Below are positions 1 through 8,562 of a stretch of DNA of 64,000 nt, piece after piece. The notes beneath the pieces were generated by a model that was not told where the DNA came from, did not search any database, and saw only the letters and a list, made by a program, of their open reading frames with translations. Position 1 is the first letter of the stretch. Every line of letters starts with the position of its first letter. The DNA is from CAWBOV01 sp963790525 (GTDB lineage Bacteria > Actinomycetota > Actinomycetes > Mycobacteriales > Jatrophihabitantaceae). The stretch is taken from assembly GCA_963790525.1 (NCBI GenBank), contig CAWBOV010000003.1, positions 496,001 to 560,000 on the forward strand. Direction: 5' to 3'. A program made the position numbers and the translations under genes.

Positions 1-41
1 TCTTCCGCCATGCCTGCGGACCTGCGGGATGCGTCGAAGCG

Positions 42-70
42 TTGACACCCAGTTAACACGGTGGTAACAA
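42..70 (+). promoter_or_regulatory. sigma70-type promoter of the LacI/GH39/ABC operon
   Basis: TTGACA at 42-47 is followed by a 17-base spacer and TAACAA at 65-70. This is a near-consensus housekeeping promoter directly upstream of the LacI-family gene. The palindromic operator at 82-99 lies just downstream of the predicted transcription start, so bound repressor would block initiation or early elongation. The assignment is by sequence only. Confidence 0.6.
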
Positions 71-81
71 TCAACGAAACA

Positions 82-99
82 TACGTAACCGGTTACGTA
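82..99. promoter_or_regulatory. 18-bp perfect palindrome, LacI-family operator
   Basis: TACGTAACCGGTTACGTA is a perfect 18-bp palindrome with the central CG step typical of LacI-family operators. It lies between the promoter (42-70) and the LacI start codon at 114, with the ribosome-binding site GAAGGAGG in between. The likely role is autoregulation and control of the whole downstream operon by the sugar-responsive repressor. Confidence 0.75.
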
Positions 100-113
100 G
101 TGAAGGAGGCGAG

Positions 114-1172
114 ATGCCCGCGCGCTCCACGATCTATGAGGTCGCTCGTCGTAGTGGCGTCTCGACCGCCACCGTGTCTCGTGTCATGAGTCAGGGGACC
201 GGATTCTCCCTGGCCACCAAGCAGAAAGTCCTCGACAACGCGAAGGCGCTCGGCTGGACGCCCAGCGGAACCGCGAAGGCCCTGGCCGGCCAACGGGTCG
301 GCATCGTCGGTCTGTTGTTCCCCGATCTCTCCGGCGACGTGGACATCGACCCCGACTCCCCGCTCTACGTCGACCAGGTCATCCGCGGCGCGGAACGCGC
401 GGCCACCAGCGCCGGCGACGCAGTGCTCATCGCGGCGACCCGGTCCGACCGGGGCCGCGAGCTCGCGATCTCCGTGGCCAGCAAGGTCGACGGCCTCGTC
501 GTCGCCGCGCAGAGCCTGTCGGACAAGGATGTCGCGGCACTGGCGAAGGTACTGCCGGTCGTGGTCATCGCGACCCGGCCCACCCGACGCAGGTACGACG
601 TCGTCTGCGCCGACAACCTCGGCGGCGCCGCGGCGGTCACCGAACACCTCGTCCTCGAGCACGGCTATCGCGACTTCGCCTATGTCGCCGGACCGGCCCG
701 CTCACCCGACTCGGTGGCGCGCTTCGCCGGTCACCGCTGGGCGCTGGAGCAGGTCGGCCACCCGGTCCCGGATGCGCCCGACGCCTACGGCGAGTTCACC
801 GCGCCCGGTGGGGCTCGCGCGATGGAACTGATCCTGGGCCGACGACGTCCGCGGGCGGTGGTCTTCGGCAACGACGAGATGGCAGTGGGTGCGCTGTCTG
901 TCCTGCGCCGCCACAGGCTGCGCGTCCCCACCGACATCGCGATCTGCGGCTTCGACGACATCTCGACGGCACGTCACCTGAACCCGACGCTGACGACCGT
1001 CCGGCAACCGATGCGCCAGATCGGCGAGGAGGCCGTCCGCACCCTCCTGGCCCGGCTGCGCGATCCGGACGCCCCGCGCCGTGAACTCGTACTCCCCACC
1101 GAACTGGTGGTGCGCCGCAGCTGCGGCTGCACCGCCCGCCGCACGTCAGGCAACGGAGCACAGCAACCGTAA
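114..1172 (+). CDS. LacI-family transcriptional regulator
   Basis: A 352-residue repressor with the LacI layout. An N-terminal helix-turn-helix covers roughly residues 4-25 (TIYEVARRSGVSTATVSRVM), followed by a hinge and a periplasmic-binding-like effector domain to about residue 340. The C-terminus ends in a Cys-containing tail (CGCTARR). The ATG at 114 follows a strong GAAGGAGG site. It is first in an operon with a GH39 enzyme, an ABC importer and a secreted glycoside hydrolase, so the inducer is probably an oligosaccharide or monosaccharide released by these enzymes. An 18-bp palindrome upstream is the likely operator. The specific sugar cannot be read from sequence. Confidence 0.93.
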   Translation: MPARSTIYEVARRSGVSTATVSRVMSQGTGFSLATKQKVLDNAKALGWTPSGTAKALAGQRVGIVGLLFPDLSGDVDIDPDSPLYVDQVIRGAERAATSAGDAVLIAATRSDRGRELAISVASKVDGLVVAAQSLSDKDVAALAKVLPVVVIATRPTRRRYDVVCADNLGGAAAVTEHLVLEHGYRDFAYVAGPARSPDSVARFAGHRWALEQVGHPVPDAPDAYGEFTAPGGARAMELILGRRRPRAVVFGNDEMAVGALSVLRRHRLRVPTDIAICGFDDISTARHLNPTLTTVRQPMRQIGEEAVRTLLARLRDPDAPRRELVLPTELVVRRSCGCTARRTSGNGAQQP

Positions 1173-1186
1173 GGACGGAGTGAACC

Positions 1187-3064
1187 GTGAGCGATCCAGA
1201 CACGACGCACGACACCGAACGGCTGGCCCGGGACGACTGGGAGCGCCGGATCTACACCCGGCTGACCGACACGTCTGCGGCCGACCAGGCGAGTGAGCTC
1301 CCCGCGCCCACGGGAGTCACGGCGACCCCGGCCCACGGCCACGTCCGGCTGAGCTGGGAGCCGGTCGACGGTGCCGCCGGCTACCTGATCGAACGTAGCG
1401 ACGGCCCCGACGGTGAGCCCCGCATCGTCGCCCACGGCGGCAGCGACGTCCCCGCGGTTCCCGAGCACGACTTCGCCGACACCGGCCTCGTGGACGGCGT
1501 CGACCACACCTACCGTGTCGGTGCGGTGGCCGGAGCGGAGTACCCGGTGTGGAACTGGTCCGAACCGGTGTCGGCGCGCACCTCGACCGCTCCGCCCGCT
1601 CCCGTGCAGATCCGCGTCGAGGCCGATCGTGTCGGGACCCTCAACCGCGTCTGGTACATGGCCGGCTCCGAGCGTCTGACCCAGCTGCAGTTCGGCGCCG
1701 ACGCGAGCGGCCACGACGTGGGCACGGAGTTCGCCGAGGCACTGCGCATCGTCCACGCCGACCTCGGCGTGACCTACGTGCGCGCCCACGCGATCCTCCA
1801 CGACGACAACAAGGTCGTGACCCGCGACGCCGAGGGCGTCGTCCACTACGACTTCACCACCGTCGACGAGCTCTACGACGAGATCCTCGCGGCGGGTGTG
1901 CGCCCCATCGTCGAACTCTCCTTCATGCCGGCCGAGCTGGCCGCCGATCCCGACGCGACCGTGTTCGCCTACCGCGGCATCATCAGCCCGCCGCGCGACT
2001 GGACCGAATGGCACGACCTGGTGGCCGCGCTGACCGCCCACCTCGTCGAGCGCTACGGCGTCGAGGAGGTGCGCCAGTGGGGCTTCGAGGTCTGGAACGA
2101 GCCCAACCTCGTCGTGTTCTGGTCCGGGACGCAGGAGGAGTACCTGCGGCTGTACGCCGAGTCCGCGCGCGCCGTGCGGTCGGTGGACGACCTGCTGCCG
2201 GTCGGTGGCCCGTCGACCGCGGCCTCGGAGTGGGTCGAGGCACTGGCCGCGTTCTGCGAGCGGGAAAACCTGCCGCTGGACTTCGTCTCCACCCACACCT
2301 ACGGCAACACGCCGCTGGACACGCGCCCCGCGCTGGCCCGTCACGGCTTCTCCGACGCGAAGATCTACTGGACGGAGTGGGGCGTCGGCTCCACGCACTT
2401 CGGCTCGATCCACGACGCGGTGATCGGCGCACCGTTCATCCTGCACGGGTACCACGCCGCGCAGGACCGGATGAATGCCCTTGCCTATTGGGTGCTCAGC
2501 GATCACTTCGAGGAGCTCGGCCGCCCGCCACGGCTGTTCCACGACGGCTTCGGCCTGCTGACCGTGGGCAATCTGCGCAAGCCCCGGTACTGGGCCGTGC
2601 ACCTGGCCGCACACCAGGGCGACGCCGTGCTGGCCAGCCGGATCAGCGGCGACGGGGCAGAGGTGCTCGTCCAGGTGAGCGCGACCAGGCACGACGACGG
2701 AACCGTCGATGTGCTGGTCTGGAACGGAACCATCAACGGCGCCCTGCTCGACGGGGACCCGCGCCTGGACCGTGCCGTCGCCATCGACGTCGCCGGCCTG
2801 GGCGACGGCCCGGTGCGCGCCGAACTCGCGCGCGTCGACGAGCACCATTCCAACATCAAGACGCACGCCCCTGCCGGCGTCGACTGGCCCGACGAGGACC
2901 AGTTCGCCGCCCTGCGTGCCCACGATCATCTGCACAACGAACGACTCGACGACCTGACTCCCAATGCCGGTGTCGTCCACATCGAGCTGCAGCTACCGAT
3001 GCCGGGGGTGGTCCGCCTCCGGCTGACCGCCCCGGCACGGGCCCACGAGGAGAGTGCACTGTGA
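1187..3064 (+). CDS. GH39-like glycoside hydrolase with N-terminal fibronectin type III domain
   Basis: A 625-residue protein without a signal peptide, so it probably acts in the cytoplasm on imported oligosaccharides. Residues about 40-135 resemble a fibronectin type III domain. The remainder is a TIM-barrel of GH39 type (beta-xylosidase/iduronidase clan). The acid/base glutamate is in WNEPN (E305) and the probable nucleophile in WTEWG (E397). The GTG start at 1187 follows AAGGACGGAG. The stop overlaps the start of the next gene (GTGA), which indicates translational coupling with the importer. Beta-xylosidase is the commonest GH39 activity, but substrate is not proven. Other clan-A families remain possible. 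Confidence 0.8.
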   Translation: MSDPDTTHDTERLARDDWERRIYTRLTDTSAADQASELPAPTGVTATPAHGHVRLSWEPVDGAAGYLIERSDGPDGEPRIVAHGGSDVPAVPEHDFADTGLVDGVDHTYRVGAVAGAEYPVWNWSEPVSARTSTAPPAPVQIRVEADRVGTLNRVWYMAGSERLTQLQFGADASGHDVGTEFAEALRIVHADLGVTYVRAHAILHDDNKVVTRDAEGVVHYDFTTVDELYDEILAAGVRPIVELSFMPAELAADPDATVFAYRGIISPPRDWTEWHDLVAALTAHLVERYGVEEVRQWGFEVWNEPNLVVFWSGTQEEYLRLYAESARAVRSVDDLLPVGGPSTAASEWVEALAAFCERENLPLDFVSTHTYGNTPLDTRPALARHGFSDAKIYWTEWGVGSTHFGSIHDAVIGAPFILHGYHAAQDRMNALAYWVLSDHFEELGRPPRLFHDGFGLLTVGNLRKPRYWAVHLAAHQGDAVLASRISGDGAEVLVQVSATRHDDGTVDVLVWNGTINGALLDGDPRLDRAVAIDVAGLGDGPVRAELARVDEHHSNIKTHAPAGVDWPDEDQFAALRAHDHLHNERLDDLTPNAGVVHIELQLPMPGVVRLRLTAPARAHEESAL

Positions 3065-4731
3065 AACGTCATCCGATCCGAACCGCGGTCATCGCGGCGA
3101 GCGCCGTCGCACTGGTCGGCGGTGGACTGAGCGCCTGTCAGGGCCACGCCAACGACACGTCGACCAGCGGGACGGGCAAGGGCAGCTCCACCGTCCTGAC
3201 CATCCAGGGCGATGCGGGCAACCCGACCCTCGTCAGGAACTTCAACCCGTTCGCCTCCACCCAGCTCGGCGGCACCAGGCTGATCTACGAACCGCTGGAG
3301 ATCCCCAGCACCGTCGACGGCACCTACACGCCGTTCCTGGCCACCAAGTTCACGATCACCGACTCCACCACGCTCACCTACACGATCCGCCAGGGCGTGA
3401 AGTGGAGTGACGGGCAGTCGTTCACGCCGAACGACGTGGTCTTCACCTTCGACCTGCTCAAGAAGTTCCCCGCGCTGGACACCACCGGCGTGTGGTCGGT
3501 CGTCAAGAGCGTGGCGACGTCCGGTGACACCGTGACGTTCACCTTCAAGGCGCCGAACGTGCCCTTCGCCAACACGGTGGCGCAGGTGCCGATCGTGCCG
3601 GAGCACATCTGGTCCAAGATCAGCGATCCGGTCAAGGACGTCAACGCGAACCCGGTCGGCACCGGCCCGTTCACGCTGGACAAGTTCGCCGACACCCAGT
3701 ACCAGCTCGCCAAGAACACGTCGTACTGGCAGGCCGACAAGATCGTGCCGACGACGGTGCTCTACCCGGCGCAGTCCACCAACCAGACGACGAACCAGCT
3801 CGACGTCACCAGCGGCAAGTTCGACTGGTCCTACAACTTCCTGCCCGACGTGAAGAAGACCTACGTCGACAAGGCGCCGCAGACCAACTCCTACTGGTTC
3901 CCGCCGGGCGGCACGATCGGGCTGTTCCTCAACCTGACCAAGGCGCCCTACAACGACGTCAACTTCCGCAAGGGCATCTCGGACGCGCTCAACCGCAGCA
4001 CCATCGCCACCAAGGCGGTCAACGGCTACACGACGGCCGCCAGCCAGTCCGGGCTGATCCTGCCCAACCTGCAGAAGTACCTCGATCCGAGCCTGCCCGA
4101 CAGCGGCAACGTCACCCAGAACCTGACCTCGGCCAAGCAGGCCTTCGCCGCGGCCGGCTACCAGCTCCAGGGCAACAAGCTGACGAAGGCGGGCAAGCAG
4201 GCGTCGATGACGATCGTGCTGCCCAGCAACTACAGCGACTGGGTCGCGGCGGCCACCGAGGTCAAGACCGAACTCGGCGCCGCGGGGATCAAGGTCACCC
4301 TCGACCTGCCGCAGGCCGCTCAGTACACCCAGCAGATCCAGAGCGGGCAGTTCGACGCGGCCTTCGGCGGTTTCGGCGGCACCGGTGACGTCTACAAGGA
4401 CTTCAACACCGCGCTGAACAGCTCCTTCGCCACAGCGGTCGGCACGCCCACGGCGAACAACTTCGAGCGGTTCAAGGACCCGACGACCGATCAGGCGCTG
4501 GCCTCACTGGCCTCGGCGACCGGCCAGGCCGCGCAGATGGACGCAGCACACAAGCTGCAGCAGGTGATGTACAACCAGGTGCCGATCATCGCGCTCTACT
4601 ACGGCGGCAGCTGGGGACTCTTCCGGACGAACCACTTCACCGGGTGGCCGTCGGCGAGCGATCCGTACAGCCTTCCCACGCCCTACAACAATGCGGTGCT
4701 GCTCGTGCTGACGCACCTGAAGGCTGCGTGA
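3061..4731 (+). CDS. ABC transporter substrate-binding lipoprotein, Opp/Dpp family (SBP_bac_5)
   Basis: A 556-residue extracytoplasmic solute-binding protein. It begins with a lipoprotein signal peptide ending in lipobox LSAC (Cys about 26), followed by a Ser/Thr/Gly-rich linker and the family-5 solute-binding fold (motifs such as RQGVKWSDG and VGTGPF). The GTG start at 3061 overlaps the GH39 stop. The open frame extends far upstream inside the GH39 gene, but that part is an out-of-frame shadow. Family-5 proteins bind peptides or, in CAZyme operons, oligosaccharides. The flanking glycosidases favour an oligosaccharide ligand. Confidence 0.92.
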   Translation: MKRHPIRTAVIAASAVALVGGGLSACQGHANDTSTSGTGKGSSTVLTIQGDAGNPTLVRNFNPFASTQLGGTRLIYEPLEIPSTVDGTYTPFLATKFTITDSTTLTYTIRQGVKWSDGQSFTPNDVVFTFDLLKKFPALDTTGVWSVVKSVATSGDTVTFTFKAPNVPFANTVAQVPIVPEHIWSKISDPVKDVNANPVGTGPFTLDKFADTQYQLAKNTSYWQADKIVPTTVLYPAQSTNQTTNQLDVTSGKFDWSYNFLPDVKKTYVDKAPQTNSYWFPPGGTIGLFLNLTKAPYNDVNFRKGISDALNRSTIATKAVNGYTTAASQSGLILPNLQKYLDPSLPDSGNVTQNLTSAKQAFAAAGYQLQGNKLTKAGKQASMTIVLPSNYSDWVAAATEVKTELGAAGIKVTLDLPQAAQYTQQIQSGQFDAAFGGFGGTGDVYKDFNTALNSSFATAVGTPTANNFERFKDPTTDQALASLASATGQAAQMDAAHKLQQVMYNQVPIIALYYGGSWGLFRTNHFTGWPSASDPYSLPTPYNNAVLLVLTHLKAA

Positions 4732-4786
4732 CGGGGATGCCCACATCCGAACGCCCGACCCTTTCCGGAGAGGCGGTGATGAGCTC

Positions 4787-5779
4787 ATGCCTTACGCACT
4801 GCGCAAGTTCGTGCTGTTCCTGCTGACGCTCTGGGCCGCGGTGACGCTGAACTTCATCCTGCCGCGGTTGATGCCGGGATCGCCGGTGGACGCCGCCCTC
4901 GCGAAGATCGCCCAGACGGGGCAGCCGATCACCAACGCCCAGCGCAAGGCGATCGAGATCCAGCTGGGCTCGCCGCACGGCAACCAGATCAGCCAGTACT
5001 TCCAGTACCTGAACAACATCGTGCACTTCGACTTCGGCCGCTCCTACTCGTTCCCGAGCCAGGAGGTGTCGACGACGATCGGCAAGGCGCTGCCGTGGAC
5101 CCTGATCCTGGTCGGGGTCACCACGGTGATCGCGTTCGTGATCGGCACGCTGCTCGGGGTGTTCGCCGGCTGGCGCCGGGGCAAGGCCACCGATTCGGTC
5201 GTCACTATCGGAGCGACGTTCTTCGCGGCGTTCCCGCCCTTCTGGCTGGGACTCCTGCTGCTCTACGTCCTGGCCTACAAGCTGAACTACTTCCCCATCA
5301 AGGGTGGCTACGACCCCGGTCTCTCCCCGAGCTGGGATCCGTCGTTCATCTCCAACGCCATCTTCCACAGCGTGCTGCCCGGGCTGACGCTCGCGATCAC
5401 CTCGCTGTCGGGCTGGGTGTTCGGCATGCGCAACAACATGATCAACACACTGGGGGAGGACTACGTGACCTTCGCCGAGGCCAACGGGCTGCGCACGCGG
5501 ACGATCGCACTGCTCTACGCCGCCCGCAACGCGCTCCTTCCCAACGTGACCGCGTTCGGGCTGTCCCTGGGTGCGGTGGTCGGCGGTTCGGTGCTGGTCG
5601 AGGGCGTCTTCGGCTATCCCGGCCTCGGCAACCTGCTCTACATCGCGGTGTCCAACCACGACTTCCCGCTGATGCAGGCGCTGTTCCTGGTGATCACCGT
5701 GAGCATGCTCGTCGCGATCTTCATCGTCGACCTGCTGTACGCACGGCTCGACCCGCGGGTCCGGGTGACGACGTCATGA
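4787..5779 (+). CDS. ABC transporter permease, DppB/OppB type
   Basis: A 330-residue inner-membrane permease with six predicted transmembrane helices. The first is near residues 9-28 and is followed by a periplasmic stretch typical of DppB. The ABC-interacting EAA loop lies near DYVTFAEANGLRTRTIALLY. It pairs with the DppC-type permease that follows. The ATG at 4787 follows AGAGGCGG. The stop overlaps the next start as ATGA (5776-5779), showing strict coupling. It is a subunit of the importer encoded at 3061-8537. Confidence 0.93.
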   Translation: MPYALRKFVLFLLTLWAAVTLNFILPRLMPGSPVDAALAKIAQTGQPITNAQRKAIEIQLGSPHGNQISQYFQYLNNIVHFDFGRSYSFPSQEVSTTIGKALPWTLILVGVTTVIAFVIGTLLGVFAGWRRGKATDSVVTIGATFFAAFPPFWLGLLLLYVLAYKLNYFPIKGGYDPGLSPSWDPSFISNAIFHSVLPGLTLAITSLSGWVFGMRNNMINTLGEDYVTFAEANGLRTRTIALLYAARNALLPNVTAFGLSLGAVVGGSVLVEGVFGYPGLGNLLYIAVSNHDFPLMQALFLVITVSMLVAIFIVDLLYARLDPRVRVTTS

Positions 5780-6717
5780 GCATGCTCTCGACAGTCCCGC
5801 CACCGGCGGAGGCACCCGGCCTGCAGGCGGAGGTCACCGTCACGCCCGGCCGGCGGGCGCCCGGCCCGCTCCTGTTCGTGTGGCGCGCGATCGGGACGCT
5901 GTGGAGCAACCGCAAGGCCCGGATCGGGATGGTCATCCTGGCGTTCTTCTTCCTGACCGCTGCGTTCGCTCCGCTGCTGGCCCGGCACTCGCCGACGGCC
6001 ACGACGTTCCAGCCCTACCAGAACCCCAGTGGGAGCAACTGGTTCGGCACCACCGGCAACGGCCAGGACGTCTTCGCGCAGATGCTCTACGGCGGGCGGG
6101 TGAGCCTGCTCGTCGGGCTCGCCGCCGGTTTCGGAGCCACGTTCATCGCCGTGACGCTCGGCCTCATCTCCGGCTACCGTCCCGGTCCCGTCGACGAGAT
6201 CCTCAGCTTCGTCACCAACCTGGCACTGGTCATCCCCGGTATCCCGCTGATGATCATTCTGGCCGCGTACATCCCCAGCCGGTCGATGTGGACGATCGTA
6301 CTGGTCGTCATGTTCACCAGCTGGGCGACCGGTGCGCGGGTCATCCGCAGCCAGGCCAGCACGCTGCGCAACCGCGACTTCATCACCTCTGCGGTCTTCT
6401 CCGGGGAGGGCCTGATCCGGATCGTCTTCCGCGAGATCCTTCCCAACATGACCTCGCTGGTCGCCGGGAGCTTCTTCGGCGCGGCGACGGCCGCGGTCAT
6501 GGCCGAGGCGAGCCTGGAGTTCCTCGGCCTGGGCAATCCGTCGACGGTCAGCTGGGGCACGATCCTGTACTCCGCGCAGCAGCAGAACGCGCTGCTGACG
6601 GGGCAGTGGGTGCTGGTCTTCGCGCCGGGGCTCGCGATCGCCCTGCTCGCACTGTCCTTCACGATGATCAACTTCGGGGTGGACGCACTGTCCAACCCGC
6701 GGTTGCGGGAGAAGTGA
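5776..6717 (+). CDS. ABC transporter permease, DppC/OppC type
   Basis: A 313-residue membrane protein with an N-terminal cytoplasmic segment containing the OppC_N-like first helix (near MVILAFFFLTAAFAPLL). A BPD_transp_1 permease domain follows, with an EAA loop around SAVFSGEGLIRIVFREILP. The start at 5776 overlaps the stop of the previous permease. It forms a heterodimeric channel with that permease. The ATPase gene starts one base after this stop. Confidence 0.93.
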   Translation: MSMLSTVPPPAEAPGLQAEVTVTPGRRAPGPLLFVWRAIGTLWSNRKARIGMVILAFFFLTAAFAPLLARHSPTATTFQPYQNPSGSNWFGTTGNGQDVFAQMLYGGRVSLLVGLAAGFGATFIAVTLGLISGYRPGPVDEILSFVTNLALVIPGIPLMIILAAYIPSRSMWTIVLVVMFTSWATGARVIRSQASTLRNRDFITSAVFSGEGLIRIVFREILPNMTSLVAGSFFGAATAAVMAEASLEFLGLGNPSTVSWGTILYSAQQQNALLTGQWVLVFAPGLAIALLALSFTMINFGVDALSNPRLREK

Positions 6718-6718
6718 G

Positions 6719-7726
6719 ATGACGGCGATCCTGGAAGCCAAGGGCATCGAGGTGGTCTACGAGCCCACGCGCGGCCAGCGCATCCGCGCGGTCCGCAACG
6801 TCGACCTGACCCTCGAGCAGAGCGAGTTCGTCGGTCTCGTCGGGGAGTCCGGCTGCGGCAAGTCCACCCTGGGCTACGCACTCACCCGCATGCTCCGGCC
6901 GCCGGCGCATCTGAGCGGCGGCACGATCACCTTCGCGGGAACCGACATCAGCCGCCTGACCGGGGAGCAACTGCGCCGGCAGCGCCGCAACGGGTTCGCG
7001 CTGGTACTGCAGAGCGGCATGAACGCGCTCAACCCGGTCCGGACGGTGGGCAACCACTTCCGGGACGTCCTCAAGGCCCATGCCCGTGAGAACGAGGAGT
7101 GGCCGAAGGGCCGGGTGCGTGAACGCGGCGGTGAGCTGCTGTCCAAGGTGGAGCTCGCCGCGGACGTCCTGGACCGCTACCCGCACGAGCTGTCCGGTGG
7201 GATGCGCCAGCGCGTCGTCATCGCCCTGGCACTCGCCCTGGAGCCGCGCCTGATCGTCTTCGACGAGCCCACCACGGCTCTCGACGTCGTCGTGCAGGCC
7301 GCTGTGATCAAGACGATCAAGCAGCTGCAGCGCGAGAACGGTTTCACCGCGCTGTTGATCAGTCACGATCTCGGCGTGGTGCTCGAGGCCACCGACCGGG
7401 TACTCGTCATGTACGCCGGCGAGATCGTGGAGGACCAGCCGGCCAAGGCGATGCTCAGCGGCGCTCACCACCCCTACACCGAGGCGCTGCTGGGTTGCTA
7501 CGCCGACCCGCGGGCGGAGGAGGTGCGCCTCGGCGGAATCCCCGGCTCACCGCCGGACCTGTCGGTCGTGCCTCCTGGCTGCCCGTTCACCCCGCGCTGC
7601 ACCCTGGCGCAGGACGTCTGCCGCACCATCGACCCGCCGCTGGCGCGGTTGGACCTCGGGCAGGTCGCCTGCCACGTCCGCGCACCCGCGGACGACCACG
7701 CGAAGGGAGCAGTCGATGTCGCCTGA
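6719..7726 (+). CDS. ABC transporter ATP-binding protein, DppD/OppD type
   Basis: A 335-residue ATPase. Walker A is GESGCGKST (about residues 42-50), the signature is LSGGMRQR, and Walker B ends in LIVFDEPTTALD. The C-terminal oligopeptide/dipeptide extension carries four Cys in a CPFTPRC...C...C pattern, as in DppD proteins that bind an iron-sulphur cluster. It energises the importer together with the DppF-type partner that overlaps its 3' end by 11 bases. Confidence 0.93.
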   Translation: MTAILEAKGIEVVYEPTRGQRIRAVRNVDLTLEQSEFVGLVGESGCGKSTLGYALTRMLRPPAHLSGGTITFAGTDISRLTGEQLRRQRRNGFALVLQSGMNALNPVRTVGNHFRDVLKAHARENEEWPKGRVRERGGELLSKVELAADVLDRYPHELSGGMRQRVVIALALALEPRLIVFDEPTTALDVVVQAAVIKTIKQLQRENGFTALLISHDLGVVLEATDRVLVMYAGEIVEDQPAKAMLSGAHHPYTEALLGCYADPRAEEVRLGGIPGSPPDLSVVPPGCPFTPRCTLAQDVCRTIDPPLARLDLGQVACHVRAPADDHAKGAVDVA

Positions 7727-8537
7727 CCCGACCGCCCGAGCCCAGGTACCACCGATGGTCGTCGAGGCGCTGACCAAGGACTACCGGGGGCGCAAGGGAG
7801 CCGTCGTGCGGGCGGTGGACGACGTCTCGTTCACCATCGCCCCGGGAGCGGCGGTGGGCCTCGTCGGCGCCAGTGGCAGCGGCAAGAGCACCATCGCCGG
7901 CATGATCACCGGCGCGGTGCGGCCGAGCTCCGGCTCGATCCGCTTCGGGGACCTGGAGGTCGGCCGCCTCCGGTCGCGGGCGCTGCGCTCGTACCACAGC
8001 AGCGTTCAGATGGTGTTCCAGGACCCGTACGGGGCCCTCAACCCGCTGCACACCGTCGGCTACACCATCGCGCGCCCCTGCCAGAACTTCCTCGGGCTGT
8101 CCGGGCGCGAGGCCGCGGAGCATGTCAGCGAGCTGCTGGAGACCGTCGGCCTCACCCCGCCGGAACAGTTCGCGGCCAAGTTGCCGCACCAGCTGTCGGG
8201 CGGTCAGCGGCAGCGGGTCGTCATCGCCCGCGCGCTGGCCTGCGATCCGCAGCTGGTCGTCGCGGACGAGCCGGTGTCCATGCTCGACGTCTCGTTACGG
8301 GCCGGCGTGCTGCGGCTGCTGGCCAAGCTCAGGGAGGAGCGCGGGCTCAGCCTGCTCTACATCACCCACGATCTGCTCAGCGCCCGCGTGGTCACCGACG
8401 AGATCCTCGTCCTCAATCACGGCCGGGTCGTCGAACGAGGCAGCACGAAGGACGTGCTGCAGCACCCGAAGGACGACTACACGGTCACCCTTCTCGACGC
8501 GCTGGCCAATCCCTTCGCCGATACCGGGGCTGCATAG
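7716..8537 (+). CDS. ABC transporter ATP-binding protein, DppF/OppF type
   Basis: A 273-residue ATPase with Walker A GASGSGKST, signature LSGGQRQR and Walker B LVVADEPVSMLD. It lacks the full C-terminal Cys extension of its partner, as short DppF-like subunits do. The ATG at 7716 lies inside the end of the preceding ATPase gene, so the two are coupled. It completes a five-gene importer (one binding protein, two permeases, two ATPases). Its stop is followed 25 bases later by the secreted glycoside hydrolase. Confidence 0.92.
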   Translation: MSPDPTARAQVPPMVVEALTKDYRGRKGAVVRAVDDVSFTIAPGAAVGLVGASGSGKSTIAGMITGAVRPSSGSIRFGDLEVGRLRSRALRSYHSSVQMVFQDPYGALNPLHTVGYTIARPCQNFLGLSGREAAEHVSELLETVGLTPPEQFAAKLPHQLSGGQRQRVVIARALACDPQLVVADEPVSMLDVSLRAGVLRLLAKLREERGLSLLYITHDLLSARVVTDEILVLNHGRVVERGSTKDVLQHPKDDYTVTLLDALANPFADTGAA

Positions 8538-8562
8538 CCCCTCACGGAAGGCAGGAAGACCG

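Noticed and set aside
974..2980. 668-codon open frame antisense to the GH39 gene
   Set aside because: Low-complexity His/Gly/Val-rich translation typical of antisense frames in high-GC DNA; no motifs, no ribosome-binding site.
1549..3060. Very long open frame running from inside the GH39 gene into the substrate-binding protein
   Set aside because: The upstream part is an Arg-rich out-of-frame shadow of GH39. A lipoprotein signal peptide and overlapping GTGA at 3061 fix the true start.
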